A stretch of 64,000 nt of DNA from PALSA-1003 sp963741315 (GTDB lineage: Bacteria; Pseudomonadota; Gammaproteobacteria; Burkholderiales; Casimicrobiaceae), in NCBI GenBank assembly GCA_963741315.1, contig CAVUHK010000008.1, forward strand, positions 1-64,000, given 5' to 3'. The position numbers and the translations under genes were made by a program. Position 1 is the stretch's first letter. Each line of letters begins with the position of its first letter. A model generated the notes under the pieces. That model had not been told where the DNA came from. It searched no databases and saw nothing but the letters and a program-made list of their open reading frames with translations. Below are positions 17,936-27,055 of the stretch, one piece after another.

Positions 17936-19791
17936 ATGCATCAGCTATTGGTCCGACATCAATTCAAGGACGATCAATGCACATGTCACCTCGATCACGC
18001 GCGCTTAGCGTTTTCATTCGCGTGCCGGTGCTTGGCCCCCGGTTGTGAAACAAACAGTGACATAGAAACATTAGTAAGACGTGCGTTTGTCGTCATCCTG
18101 CTCGGACTTGCGACTTACCACTTCCTGCTGACCGTGTTCACTGTTTCGACCTTCGGGTTGAGATATCCATTTATGGATCAGTTTCGACTGAATCTACGAT
18201 ACCTTTCAACGCCATTTCCGCAGAATGTCTTGGCATTGGAAAACGGCCATCGACCGATATTGCCAGGAATTGTGCGCTATATCGAACTAAACTGGTTTGG
18301 TGGCACACAACTACTTCAGAAGCTCACTGCGGCTGTTGCGGCCATTGGTGTCGCTGCAATTCTCTGGGCCGGCATCAAGCGCGACATTTGGAAAAGCTCT
18401 GTCCTCATTGCAGCTTCCGTTTGCACGTTTTTTACGCTGTTAGCGTGGAACGCCAACGCGCGCATGTTCATCCACGCGTATGAAGCGATGCACGTGTTCT
18501 ACGTAACTCTCCTTCTGGTTATCGCCATTCACTTCATTGTCCGCGCAGCCGGTTGAGCGCGGATTGAAGTCGATCGCTATCTCTATTGCAGCATGTGTCG
18601 GGGCGACATTTTCATTTGGGCCGGGAATAGCGTCGTTCGGTGCGATCATGGCAATCGGCATTCTGCAGCGTCGTGACCCAAAGGTATTGGGTGTCATCGC
18701 GGTCGCTGGGTTGACTACATTCCTCTTGTACTACTTTGCGCTTCCCGGATCCGAGGGCGTGCGGGGAGGTACCTCTGGAGCGTCGTTTCGCGCGTCCATG
18801 TTCTTTTCTCTGGCCCGCGTCGGCGCAATATTTGCCGAACTCCTGCGTCTCTTCTTCCCCGCTTTGGCCGCACAAGGACTCGTTGCCGCCATTGCTGGCA
18901 CCGTTGGTGTTGCCATATTTGTCGCTTCATCGATCCGGCAATGGTACCGGCGGGAGAAGTTTGTCGATGCTGAACTTTTGGTGTGGGGTTGTTCGTTTTT
19001 GGGTTGGCGACAAATATTCTTATTGCGTGAACAGGACAACATATTTCTTCGAGCACACCGAGCAATTATTCGCCGATCGTTACCTCTTTTGGTCTTGCTT
19101 AGCGTGGCTAGGACTAACGATTTACGGACTTTCTCGCTTGAGTGGTGCGACTCTGGGGAAGCAGTACGTCGCTGGTGTCGCTATTGCTCTCTTTTCACTG
19201 ACCGCGGTTGCCCCTGCAGTCGAGCTCAATCAGTGGTCCGCTCAGGTGCGTCGGATATCGGAGTTGGCCGCAGTCGCGATGAAGCTAGGTATGTGGAATG
19301 TCTCGCCGGTCGCCGAAGTATCAGACTATGACCCGAGCCAGACTTATCGAGCATTCGTCGAGATGCGAAAACGCAACCTCGGGTTACTAGGCGCTTCCAC
19401 GTCGATGCGGCTCGGTACCTCGGTTCGCATACCGCAAACCCAACTGGCAGTGCCAATAACTATTGCCCCTGTTGTCGGTGGTTCGTCGACCGAACAAGCG
19501 ATGAAAATGTTCGCGGGAGAACTGCCACCTTCGCTGGCGGCACTCGAAGAGGGTGCGGAACTATGGGTTGCCGATGCAGAGGGAATGGTTATCGGCCAGG
19601 CAGCGTTCACGAACACCGGAGGTGGCGCGCGCAACATCCTTCAACTAGGCCTTCCCACGTTGGCTGGATTTCAGGGCTTTGTTTTGGGGCCGCGTCTTCC
19701 CGCGTTGCTCTTTGCTGTCGATGAAAACGACACTGCCAAAGGCCTGGCCCGAGTGTTGGTTAGCTTCGCCGGCGTGCGTCAGGGCCGCTAA
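17936..19791 (+). pseudogene. Multi-pass membrane protein, possibly GT-C-like, with two frameshifts
   Basis: Three overlapping reading frames join into one 617-residue polytopic protein if one extra base is removed near 18540 and one in the GGGG run at 18986-18989. Part one contains YPFMDQFRLNLRYLSTPFPQ and LENGHRPILPG, a loop after the first membrane span that resembles uncharacterised GT-C-like membrane proteins; the following parts hold about eight hydrophobic spans and a C-terminal soluble domain. The true start is uncertain: ATG 17936 gives an odd Cys-rich leader. The DNA is clearly AT-richer than its neighbours, suggesting horizontal transfer. The function is not known. Confidence 0.6.
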
Positions 19792-19818
19792 CTCTGAAAA
19801 TGGAATTCCAAGGCTAGC

Positions 19819-20754
19819 CTAGCGACCCCTCGCCTGCAATGTAACCAAGGTAACTCCGCAGAGCACCAGCGTGGCGCCGGCGAGCTGGATGGCGAACACC
19901 GGCTCGGCGAGTATCCAGTAACCGAGTGCGATCGTGAACACAGGCCCCAGCGAACCGACCAGGGACGTGCGATCCGCGCCGATGCGCTTGATCGCCTCGG
20001 CAATCAGGTAGGTGGGCAGCACAGTCGACAGGACCGCCATGGCCAGCGCGAGCAGGTGGATGCGCAGCGGCACGTCGAGCGCTGACAGCGGCCGCGTCGC
20101 CAGGAATTGCGCGACCACGAACACCGCCGAGATCAGCATCGCCCAGGCGATGAAGCGCATGCTTCCCAGCCGAGCGATGACCGAACCCGCGCCGACCAGG
20201 TAGAGCGAATAGCAGAACGCGCTCGCGAATACCAGCGCGCCGCCGATCCAGAGCGCGCGGGTGTTGTCGCCGAAACGCAGATCGTGCGCGAAGACCAGCA
20301 GGATGCCGGCGTACGACAGCGCCAGCGCCAGCAGCTTGCGTCCGCCGATGCGCTGCCGGAACAGCGCCGCGGTGAGCAATACCACCATCGTCGGGTAAAG
20401 GAACAGCACCAGGCGCTCGAGCGCGGCGGTGATGTATTGCAGCCCCATGAAGTCGAGTAGGCTCGAGAGGTAGTAGCCGATGAATCCCAGCCAGCCCAGC
20501 AGCAACCAGTCGCGGCGCGTCATGGGCTTGGCCGCCGCATCGCGCGATGCCCACCACGCCATTGCCACGAACATCGGCGCGGCGTAGATCATGCGCAACG
20601 CGAGCAGCGTAACCGCGTCGATCGGTGCCCACGAATACGCGAGCTTGACCAGGATCGCCTTGAACGAGAAACCGAGCACGCCGACGATCGCCAGTGCAGG
20701 ACCGAGCAGAGCCTGCCGGCGCGCGGCGGTGCTCGCCGGCGCGTCCTGCGTCAT
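19819..20754 (-). CDS. EamA/DMT-superfamily transporter
   Basis: A 311-residue membrane protein with ten predicted hydrophobic segments in two EamA repeats (about residues 20-155 and 165-305). The second repeat carries the typical SLGPVFTIALGYWILAEP. Proteins of this superfamily export or import small metabolites; the substrate is unknown. Its ATG overlaps the stop of uppP as ATGA, so the two are co-translated. A drug/metabolite transporter beside uppP may serve envelope lipid or precursor handling, which is inference. Confidence 0.9.
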   Translation of the reverse strand: MTQDAPASTAARRQALLGPALAIVGVLGFSFKAILVKLAYSWAPIDAVTLLALRMIYAAPMFVAMAWWASRDAAAKPMTRRDWLLLGWLGFIGYYLSSLLDFMGLQYITAALERLVLFLYPTMVVLLTAALFRQRIGGRKLLALALSYAGILLVFAHDLRFGDNTRALWIGGALVFASAFCYSLYLVGAGSVIARLGSMRFIAWAMLISAVFVVAQFLATRPLSALDVPLRIHLLALAMAVLSTVLPTYLIAEAIKRIGADRTSLVGSLGPVFTIALGYWILAEPVFAIQLAGATLVLCGVTLVTLQARGR

Positions 20755-21581
20755 GCCCAGTCGACCAGGCCCCAGTACGCGGTTGCGAGTATCACGATGC
20801 CGAAGGCGATGCGGTACCAGGCGAAGGGAACGAAGTCGTGATGCGCGACGTAGCGCAGCAACCAGCGCACCACCAGGAACGCGCTGACGAAGGAGACGAC
20901 GAAGCCGACGCCGATCATCGACCAGTCGCTGCCGCCGAGCGTCGCGCGATTCTTCACCAATTCGTATCCGGTTGCGGCGAACAGCGTCGGGATCGCGAGG
21001 AAGAAGGAGAATTCGGTTGCCGCCTTGCGCGAGAGCCCGAACAGCATGCCGCCGATGATGGTCGCGCCCGAGCGCGAGGTTCCCGGGATCAGCGCGAGCG
21101 CTTGCGCGCAGCCGACCTTGAGCGCATCGGTCCAACGCATATCGTCGATGCTCTCGATGCGGATAAGGGCAGGGTTGCGCCGTTGCCTGCGCTCGGCCCA
21201 GAGGATCACGAAGGCGCCGACGATGAACGCGGTCGCGACCGGCACCGGTGCGAACAGGCTCGCCTTGATCGCCTTGCTGAAGGCCAGCCCGAGTACCGCA
21301 GCCGGCAGGAAGGCGATGAACAGGTTGAGCACGAAGCGTTGCGCGGCGCGATCGCTGAATACGCCCGCAGCGACGGCGATGAGCCGGGCGCGAAATTCCC
21401 AGCACACCGCGAGAATGGCGCCGGCCTGGATCACGATCTCGAAGAATTTGGCGCGCTCGCCGGTGTAGCCGAGCAGCGATCCGGCGACGATCAGGTGGCC
21501 GGTGCTGGAAACTGGCAGGAATTCGGTGAGGCCTTCGACGACGCCGAGGATCGCGGCGATCAGCAGGTTGGGTTCGGTCAT
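20751..21581 (-). CDS. uppP: Undecaprenyl-diphosphatase
   Basis: A 276-residue integral membrane enzyme that removes the terminal phosphate from undecaprenyl pyrophosphate so the carrier lipid can be reused for cell wall synthesis. The first conserved motif EGLTEFLPVSSTGHL (E16, E20, S26, H29) and the second, PGTSRSGATIIGG, are complete. ATG 21581 gives the standard N-terminus. The gene begins only 15 bases downstream of an intrinsic terminator belonging to the yidB-like gene, so it needs readthrough or a promoter inside that structure. It overlaps the EamA gene by 4 bases. Confidence 0.96.
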   Translation of the reverse strand: MTEPNLLIAAILGVVEGLTEFLPVSSTGHLIVAGSLLGYTGERAKFFEIVIQAGAILAVCWEFRARLIAVAAGVFSDRAAQRFVLNLFIAFLPAAVLGLAFSKAIKASLFAPVPVATAFIVGAFVILWAERRQRRNPALIRIESIDDMRWTDALKVGCAQALALIPGTSRSGATIIGGMLFGLSRKAATEFSFFLAIPTLFAATGYELVKNRATLGGSDWSMIGVGFVVSFVSAFLVVRWLLRYVAHHDFVPFAWYRIAFGIVILATAYWGLVDWA

Positions 21582-21595
21582 CGGCGTTCCGTCAT

Positions 21596-21628
21596 AAAAA
21601 AGGCCGGGCAACTCACGCTGCCCGGCCT
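21596..21628 (-). terminator. Intrinsic terminator after the yidB-like gene
   Basis: On the minus strand a perfect 10-bp stem (AGGCCGGGCA and its complement, 8-base loop) is followed by six T residues. It lies 23 bp after the yidB-like stop and 15 bp before the uppP start, so it ends yidB-like transcription and insulates or attenuates uppP. Confidence 0.85.
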
Positions 21629-21650
21629 GCGTATTGTAGCGCGGCGTTGT

Positions 21651-22055
21651 TCAGCCGGCGCGCTTGGTCAGCATCGCCATCGCCTGCGCAAGCATGTCGC
21701 TGTGATTGTCGGGCACTTGCCCGGCGGGCGTCAGGTGATTGATCAATTGCGGCAGCATCTGCGCCAGGCCTGAGCTCGCGTCGCCGTGCGACATGCCCAG
21801 CTGCTGGGCGATCTGGCCGATCGAGCCGCTACCAAGGATTTCCTGCAACTGATTGCCGGTGACCGGCATGTTTGGCCCGGTGCCGACCCACGAGTCGACG
21901 TGTTCGGTCATTCCGCCGTGCTGGAACTTGCTGATGATGCCGGGCAGGCCGCCATTCTGCTGGATCATCTGCAACGCCATTTGCATTAGCGGGCTTTGCG
22001 CCTGTTGTGCGCCACCGCCCATCATTCCACCGAGCAAACTGTCGAGCATACTCAT
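21651..22055 (-). CDS. YidB-like DUF937 family protein
   Basis: A 134-residue soluble protein beginning MSMLDSLLGGMMGGG, with a Gln/Met-rich low-complexity start and then the DUF937 core: ISKFQHGGMTEHVDSWVGTG, followed by an amphipathic helical region (IGQIAQQLGMS, MLPQLINHLTPAGQVP). ATG 22055 has AGGAG upstream. The family is widespread in Proteobacteria and its function is not established. It is transcribed alone and closed by a clear terminator. Confidence 0.9.
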   Translation of the reverse strand: MSMLDSLLGGMMGGGAQQAQSPLMQMALQMIQQNGGLPGIISKFQHGGMTEHVDSWVGTGPNMPVTGNQLQEILGSGSIGQIAQQLGMSHGDASSGLAQMLPQLINHLTPAGQVPDNHSDMLAQAMAMLTKRAG

Positions 22056-22117
22056 GGCCGGACTCCTGTTGCCGAAGCGTGAGCGAACGATTATACGCCG
22101 CGTCGCCGAACCTCGTG

Positions 22118-23185
22118 TCAGGTGCGCGGCGCGGGAAAAATCCATAAATCGTCGGGCGGCAGCTCGAGCCACGAAGCGCCGCTGGCGACTGTCTTGCCGT
22201 AGCACCGCAATCGCAATGCGCCCAGCTTGAACAGATTTTCGCGCCGATCGCCAAGAAACATGTCGGTGACCAGTTCGGTCTGCACGCGTGCCTCACCGGC
22301 GCCGGTGGCGATCTGCGTGCGCTCGAGGCGAATGACTCCCGTGGCGGCATCGCCGACTTTCAGCTCGCCGCGAGTCACGCCCCAAAGCCGCCAGCCCTCT
22401 CCCTCGAGCAACGCACGACCGCCGGTGACTTGCGCGACCTTGCCGGGCAGCTGGTTGTTGCTGCCCATGAATTCGGCGGTGAAAAGCGACTGCGGCCGGT
22501 TGTACAGTTCTTCCGGCGTGCCTTGCTGCTCGATGCGGCCATAATTGAGCAACAGGATGCGATCCGACATCGCCATCGCCTCGGTCTGGTCGTGCGTGAC
22601 CACCAGCGCCGAGATGTGCAGGCGCACGATCAGCTCGCGCAGCCAAGCGCGCGCCTCTTCGCGCAACTTCGCGTCGAGGTTCGACAGCGGCTCGTCCATC
22701 AGCACCACGGGCGGGTTGTACACCAGCGCGCGGGCGATGGCGACGCGCTGCTGCTGGCCGCCGGAGAGTTGGTGCGGCAGGCGCTTGGCGAGCGCGCCCA
22801 ATCCAAGGTTTGCCAACGCCTCATTCACGCGCTGCTCGATGTCGGCCCCCGAGATGTCGCGCAGGCGCAGGCCGTAGGCGACGTTGTCGAACACGGTGCG
22901 ATGAGGCCACAGAGCGTAGGACTGGAACACCAGCCCGAGATTGCGCTTCTCGACCGGCATGTCGACGCCGGCGGCGCCGTCGTAGAGCACCGAGTCGCCG
23001 ATCGCAATGCGACCCTGGCTGGGTTGTTCGAGCCCTGCGACCGAGCGCAGCAGCGTGGTCTTGCCGCTGCCCGAGGCACCGAGCAGCGCGACGACTTCGC
23101 CTGGGGAGAGCGTCAGCGATACCCCCTTCAATATCGGATTGTCGCCGTACTTGAGGTGCAGGTCGTCGACAACGAGCTTATTCAT
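22118..23185 (-). CDS. Fe(III)-type ABC transporter ATP-binding protein (FbpC/PotA-like)
   Basis: A 355-residue ATPase with Walker A GASGSGKTT, signature LSGGQQQRVAIARAL, Walker B VVLMDEPLSNLDAKLR and the H-loop THDQTEAMAMSDR. After the nucleotide-binding domain (1-235) comes a TOBE-type C-terminal domain, as in CUT1/Fe(III) importers. Its start overlaps the end of the permease gene by 8 bases. With the upstream permease and receptor it makes a complete importer. It may also serve the second receptor-permease pair at 34.7-38.0 kb, which has no ATPase. Confidence 0.93.
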   Translation of the reverse strand: MNKLVVDDLHLKYGDNPILKGVSLTLSPGEVVALLGASGSGKTTLLRSVAGLEQPSQGRIAIGDSVLYDGAAGVDMPVEKRNLGLVFQSYALWPHRTVFDNVAYGLRLRDISGADIEQRVNEALANLGLGALAKRLPHQLSGGQQQRVAIARALVYNPPVVLMDEPLSNLDAKLREEARAWLRELIVRLHISALVVTHDQTEAMAMSDRILLLNYGRIEQQGTPEELYNRPQSLFTAEFMGSNNQLPGKVAQVTGGRALLEGEGWRLWGVTRGELKVGDAATGVIRLERTQIATGAGEARVQTELVTDMFLGDRRENLFKLGALRLRCYGKTVASGASWLELPPDDLWIFPAPRT

Positions 23186-24857
23186 GGAGGCGGACTCCGA
23201 AGCGCAGCGCGACGGCAAGGCCGACCGCGACCAGCGCGATGTTGATGAGCGACAGCGCGGCAACCTGATCGATTGCGCCGGCACTCCAGAGGGAAACGAG
23301 CATCGAACCGATTACTTCGGTACCCTGACCGAGCAGATACACACCGGTCGAATATTCGCGTTCGAAGATCATGAACACGAGCAGCCAGCTTGCCAGCAGG
23401 CCGAAGCGGATCAGCGGCAGCGTGACGTCCTTGATCACCCGTGCGCCCGACGCGCCCACGGTGCGCGCCGATTCCTCGAGTTCCGGCCCGATCTGCAGCA
23501 GCGCGCTGGAGATGAGCCGCATGCCGTAGGCAAGCCACACCACCGTATAAGCGAGCCACACCGAGAAGATCGAATTGCGCAGTTCCTTGAGTCCCGGCAC
23601 GAACAGGAAGATCCACAGGAACGCGAGGCCGGCGAGCAGGCCTGGAATTGCGCGCGGGATCATCACGATGTAGTCGAGGATCTTGGTCACACCGCCGCGC
23701 TGGCGGTGGCTGGCGAGCCCGATGGCGGTGTAGCAGGCCACCGCGAGGGCGCCACCGACGGTGCCGATCAAGAGCGTGTTGATGATCGCGCGCACCTGAT
23801 CCTTCGCTTCGAACACACCGCGGAAATTGTCGAGAGTGACCACGTCGGCGAGCTTGATGCCCTCGCCCCACTGTTCGACGAACGCGCGCAGGGTGATGCC
23901 CGAAATCGGCACGACGATGGTGAAGATCAGCCACAGCGCCACCAGCGCCAGCGCGAGCCACCGCCAGCTGCCCAGCGGCAGCAGTTTCTGGCGTGTCGCC
24001 TTGCCCTTGACCGAGACGTACTTGCCCGCCGTCTTGAGCAGCCAGCGCTGCATCAGCACCAGCGGAAAAGTCACCGCCACGATGCACACTGCGACCGCGG
24101 CCATCAGGTGATACGACGGCGTACCCAGCTTGTTGGTGAGCTTGTAGAGATAGGTCGACAGCACCAGGTGGCCCTCGGGGTCGCCGAGCACCAGAGGCAG
24201 CCCGAACAATTCGAAGCCGAGGAAGAACACCAGCACTGCGGCGTAGAACAGCGCCGGCATGATCATCGGCAAGCTCACGTTCACTGCCACCTGAATCGGG
24301 TTCGCGCCAACGATGCGCGCCGCTTCCTCGACGTCGGAGCCAAGACTCTTGAGCGCGGCGGACGAATACAGGTACACGTGGGGGACGTGCGTGAGGCCGG
24401 CGATTACCGCGATGCTGAACAGCGAATACACGTTCCACGGCACGACGCCGAAGATGTCCTTCGCCCACAGCGAATAGAAACCCACCGGCCCCATCGCGAC
24501 GACGTAGCCGAAGGCCAGCACCATCGGCGAGACGAACACGGGAATGAGCACCAGCACTTCGATGGTGCGTTGCGCGGGCAGGTCGGTGCGAGTGAGCAGA
24601 AAGGCCAGCGCCGCGCCCAGCGGCAGCGCGATCAGCACCATGCCGGCGGCGATGAGGACTGAATTCAGGAACGCGGTCCAGAAATCCGAATCCGCGAAGA
24701 TGAAGCGGTAGGAATCGAAACTGAAGCTGTGCGCGGGATTGAAGAACGGCGCGTTGAGAAAGCTCTGCCAGAAAATCAGCCCGATCGGCATGAAAATGAC
24801 CAGCGCGGTGATCGCCACCACCGTGATGCGCGGGATGCTGACGCCGCGGTTGGTCAT
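23178..24857 (-). CDS. Fe(III)-type ABC transporter permease, two-domain (FbpB-like)
   Basis: A 559-residue membrane protein made of two fused permease halves with about twelve hydrophobic segments. Each half has an EAA-type ATPase-docking loop: DVEEAARIVGANPIQVAVN in the first and ELEESARTVGASGARVIKD in the second. This fused architecture is typical of FbpB/AfuB iron(III) importers, though related systems carry thiamine, phosphonate or organic compounds. It follows the receptor gene across a 180-bp gap filled with palindromic repeats and overlaps the ATPase gene. Confidence 0.93.
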   Translation of the reverse strand: MTNRGVSIPRITVVAITALVIFMPIGLIFWQSFLNAPFFNPAHSFSFDSYRFIFADSDFWTAFLNSVLIAAGMVLIALPLGAALAFLLTRTDLPAQRTIEVLVLIPVFVSPMVLAFGYVVAMGPVGFYSLWAKDIFGVVPWNVYSLFSIAVIAGLTHVPHVYLYSSAALKSLGSDVEEAARIVGANPIQVAVNVSLPMIMPALFYAAVLVFFLGFELFGLPLVLGDPEGHLVLSTYLYKLTNKLGTPSYHLMAAVAVCIVAVTFPLVLMQRWLLKTAGKYVSVKGKATRQKLLPLGSWRWLALALVALWLIFTIVVPISGITLRAFVEQWGEGIKLADVVTLDNFRGVFEAKDQVRAIINTLLIGTVGGALAVACYTAIGLASHRQRGGVTKILDYIVMIPRAIPGLLAGLAFLWIFLFVPGLKELRNSIFSVWLAYTVVWLAYGMRLISSALLQIGPELEESARTVGASGARVIKDVTLPLIRFGLLASWLLVFMIFEREYSTGVYLLGQGTEVIGSMLVSLWSAGAIDQVAALSLINIALVAVGLAVALRFGVRLHE

Positions 24858-24867
24858 TTCAGGACTG

Positions 24868-25028
24868 TCGCCCCGGCGAAGGCCGGGGCCCAAGTTAGGT
24901 TATGTTTAGGAACGTCGAACTTGGATCCCGGCCTGCGCCGGGATGACGCCGCGCCGTCGTTCCCGCGCAAGCGGGAACCCAGAGTCGTGCGTCACAAGTC
25001 ACTGGGTCCCCGCTTTCGCGGGGACGAC
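24868..25028. repeat. Cluster of four REP/BIME-like palindromic repeats
   Basis: Four GC-rich palindromic units of about 27-28 bases lie in the receptor-permease gap at about 24868-24894, 24920-24947, 24956-24982 and 25001-25028. Units one and three begin GTCG and end CCCAAG or CCCAG; units two and four are inverted versions, so orientation alternates as in bacterial interspersed mosaic elements. Each folds into a hairpin (for example CCCCGC-TTT-GCGGGG). They generate spurious translations such as WVPAFAGTT. Such units often lie between receptor and permease genes, where they stabilise the upstream message. Confidence 0.85.
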
Positions 25029-25037
25029 GTTCCATTG

Positions 25038-26132
25038 TCACTTCCTGCCGAGCGTCGTCTGCCACTGCTTCAAGAATTCCAGCCGCTTGGTCTGGTCGAG
25101 TCCCGCCAGCAGGTCGTTGTTCACCGCGATCGGCTTGACCGCGCTGCCGAGTTCCTTGGCGAACGCCACGCCCGAATCCTTGCCGGTCATGTCGGTGCGC
25201 ACCGAAAACAGTTCGGCCTGCTCCGAGGTGATCGTCTGCCCGCGCTTGGACAGCAGGTAGTCGACCCACAATTTTCCGGCGTTCGGATTCTTGGCGTTCT
25301 TGGCCAGGAACACCAGCCGCGACAGCACCAGGTTGTAGTCGGTCGTGAACGCGATGCCGATCGACGGATCCTTCTTGGCGCGGGTGAGCGCGTACGAGCC
25401 GAGAATGTTGTAGCCGAACAGGTTCTCGCCCGAGGACACCCGCTCCATCATGGTGCCGGTCGAGCTCTGCATGTTCGCGCCGCGCGCGCCCATCGCCTTC
25501 ACCAATTCCAGGTATTGCGGATCGAGCTTGGCATCCTGGTTGGCGAGCATGAAGCCGACGCCCGATTTCTCGACGTCGTAGGTGGTGATCTTCTTCTGGT
25601 ACTTGTCGGCCTTGGTGTTGAGCAGCTTGGTGAAGTCGGCGTGCGTCTTCGGCACATCTTCCGGCGGCACCAGGCGTTTGTTGTAGACGATGGCGATCGG
25701 CTCGAAGGTGGTCGCGTAGACGGTGTCCTTGAACTTGGCCCAATCGGGCAGCGATCCAGCTTCGGGCGATTTATACGCCGCCGCGAGACCGTCAGCCGCG
25801 AGCTTCATCTGCAGGTCCATCGACGAACTCCACACGGCGTCTGCCGATGCGGCGTTGGCGGCGCTCTCGCTGACGAAGCGATTGTAGACTTCGGTGGAAT
25901 TGAGGTCGGTGTACTCGACCTTGACGCCGGGGTAGAGCGCTTCGAAGTCCTTGATTAATCCCGATACCAGCTTGGCGTCGGTGGTCGAATAGACGACGAC
26001 CTTGCCTTCCTTCTTGGCGGCTTCGACGATCTTGGCGTAGTCGGCGGGATAGCCGGCGGGTACTTGCGCCTGCGCGAACGTGCCGAACGCGACGGCGCAC
26101 GCCAGCGACAGCATGAGCTTCATGGAACGCAT
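25038..26132 (-). CDS. Fe(III)-type ABC transporter substrate-binding protein (FbpA-like)
   Basis: A 364-residue periplasmic receptor with signal peptide MRSMKLMLSLACAVAFGTFA (cut after AQAQ). The mature part has GKVVVYSTTDAKLVSGLIKD, typical of extracellular solute-binding family 1/6 proteins of iron(III) systems. I do not see the paired tyrosines of classical ferric-binding FbpA, so another ligand is possible. GAGGAG precedes the ATG. It is first in the operon; the palindromic repeats just after its stop fit the usual receptor overproduction relative to the permease and ATPase. Confidence 0.93.
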   Translation of the reverse strand: MRSMKLMLSLACAVAFGTFAQAQVPAGYPADYAKIVEAAKKEGKVVVYSTTDAKLVSGLIKDFEALYPGVKVEYTDLNSTEVYNRFVSESAANAASADAVWSSSMDLQMKLAADGLAAAYKSPEAGSLPDWAKFKDTVYATTFEPIAIVYNKRLVPPEDVPKTHADFTKLLNTKADKYQKKITTYDVEKSGVGFMLANQDAKLDPQYLELVKAMGARGANMQSSTGTMMERVSSGENLFGYNILGSYALTRAKKDPSIGIAFTTDYNLVLSRLVFLAKNAKNPNAGKLWVDYLLSKRGQTITSEQAELFSVRTDMTGKDSGVAFAKELGSAVKPIAVNNDLLAGLDQTKRLEFLKQWQTTLGRK

Positions 26133-26259
26133 TGCGGATTCTCCTCGGAATGGTGCGGCAGCGATTACCGGCCGTCCTGCAAGGGGCAGCGAGGGTGCGT
26201 GCTTCTGGCGCGAAGTTTACACCGTTCGGCCGGGCGCGGGCACTCGCCAGCGCACCCCT

Positions 26260-26928
26260 TCAGGAAGCGGCGCCGAGTTCCTTGCGCAGGCTCGCTACGT
26301 TCGCTTCGAGCCGCTCCAGGTCCGCGCGCAACTGGCCGACGCTTTGTCGCAGCGCGGCAAGTTCGGTCAGGCTGACGACGTCGTCCGCCGCCGCTGCCGC
26401 CGCGACCGTTGCGCTCGTGGTTGCGGCCTTGCCACAGAGCAGGTGCATCCAGCGATTCTCGCGCTCTCCCGGAGCGCGCGGCAGCTCCGCAACCATCGGC
26501 GCGTCGGCGCGCGCGGCGAGTTCGCGCAGAAATCCATCGACCGCCGACACATCGGCAAAGCGGTGCAGTCGCTCGCTGTTGATGCGCAGTTCGCCGACGG
26601 TCTGCGTCCCGCGAAGCATGAACGTTGCAAGCAACGCGACAGCCTGCGACGGCACCCCCAGCGCGCGCTCGGCATTGTGCGCATAGCGCATTACGCGGCC
26701 GCCGCTCGATTCGACGACCAGCGACAGCGACTTGAGGCGGTCGATCGCCACCTGTACTTCGGCATCGGTGGCGTGGAGGATGGGATCGCGACTCGTCTTC
26801 TGGTTGCAGCCGGCGGTCAGCGCGTTGAGCGTCAACGGGTACGTATCGGGAACGGTGTGTTGTTTCTCGACCAGCACGCCGAGCACGCGCGCTTCGAGCA
26901 GGGAGAGCAGTGGCAGAGGTAAACTCAT
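26260..26928 (-). CDS. YceH family protein (DUF480)
   Basis: A 222-residue protein with the DUF480 hallmarks LSLLEARVLGVLVEKQHTVP, then YPLTLNALTAGCNQKTSRDP and LLATFMLRGTQTVGELR. The fold is two winged-helix domains (about 1-85 and 90-165), followed by a C-terminal coiled coil (LAALRQSVGQLRADLERLEA, about 180-218). The molecular role is not firmly known. It is divergent from the NYN-domain gene, with 127 bp between the two starts. Confidence 0.93.
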   Translation of the reverse strand: MSLPLPLLSLLEARVLGVLVEKQHTVPDTYPLTLNALTAGCNQKTSRDPILHATDAEVQVAIDRLKSLSLVVESSGGRVMRYAHNAERALGVPSQAVALLATFMLRGTQTVGELRINSERLHRFADVSAVDGFLRELAARADAPMVAELPRAPGERENRWMHLLCGKAATTSATVAAAAAADDVVSLTELAALRQSVGQLRADLERLEANVASLRKELGAAS

Positions 26929-27055
26929 CGGGGCTGGCTCGTCGATCCGGTCATAGGCAGCCTGCGTGGTTGCTGCTATCTTAGTGGCTCGCGGCAGGCA
27001 ATTCTATCCTGCACCACCGATCCTTGTCCGGACGCACGGTTTCTCGCGGGAAGTC

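Noticed and set aside
24943..25260. ORF with WVPAFAGTT-like translation overlapping the receptor-permease gap
   Set aside because: It is the familiar spurious translation of palindromic repeats and overlaps the 3' end of the receptor gene.
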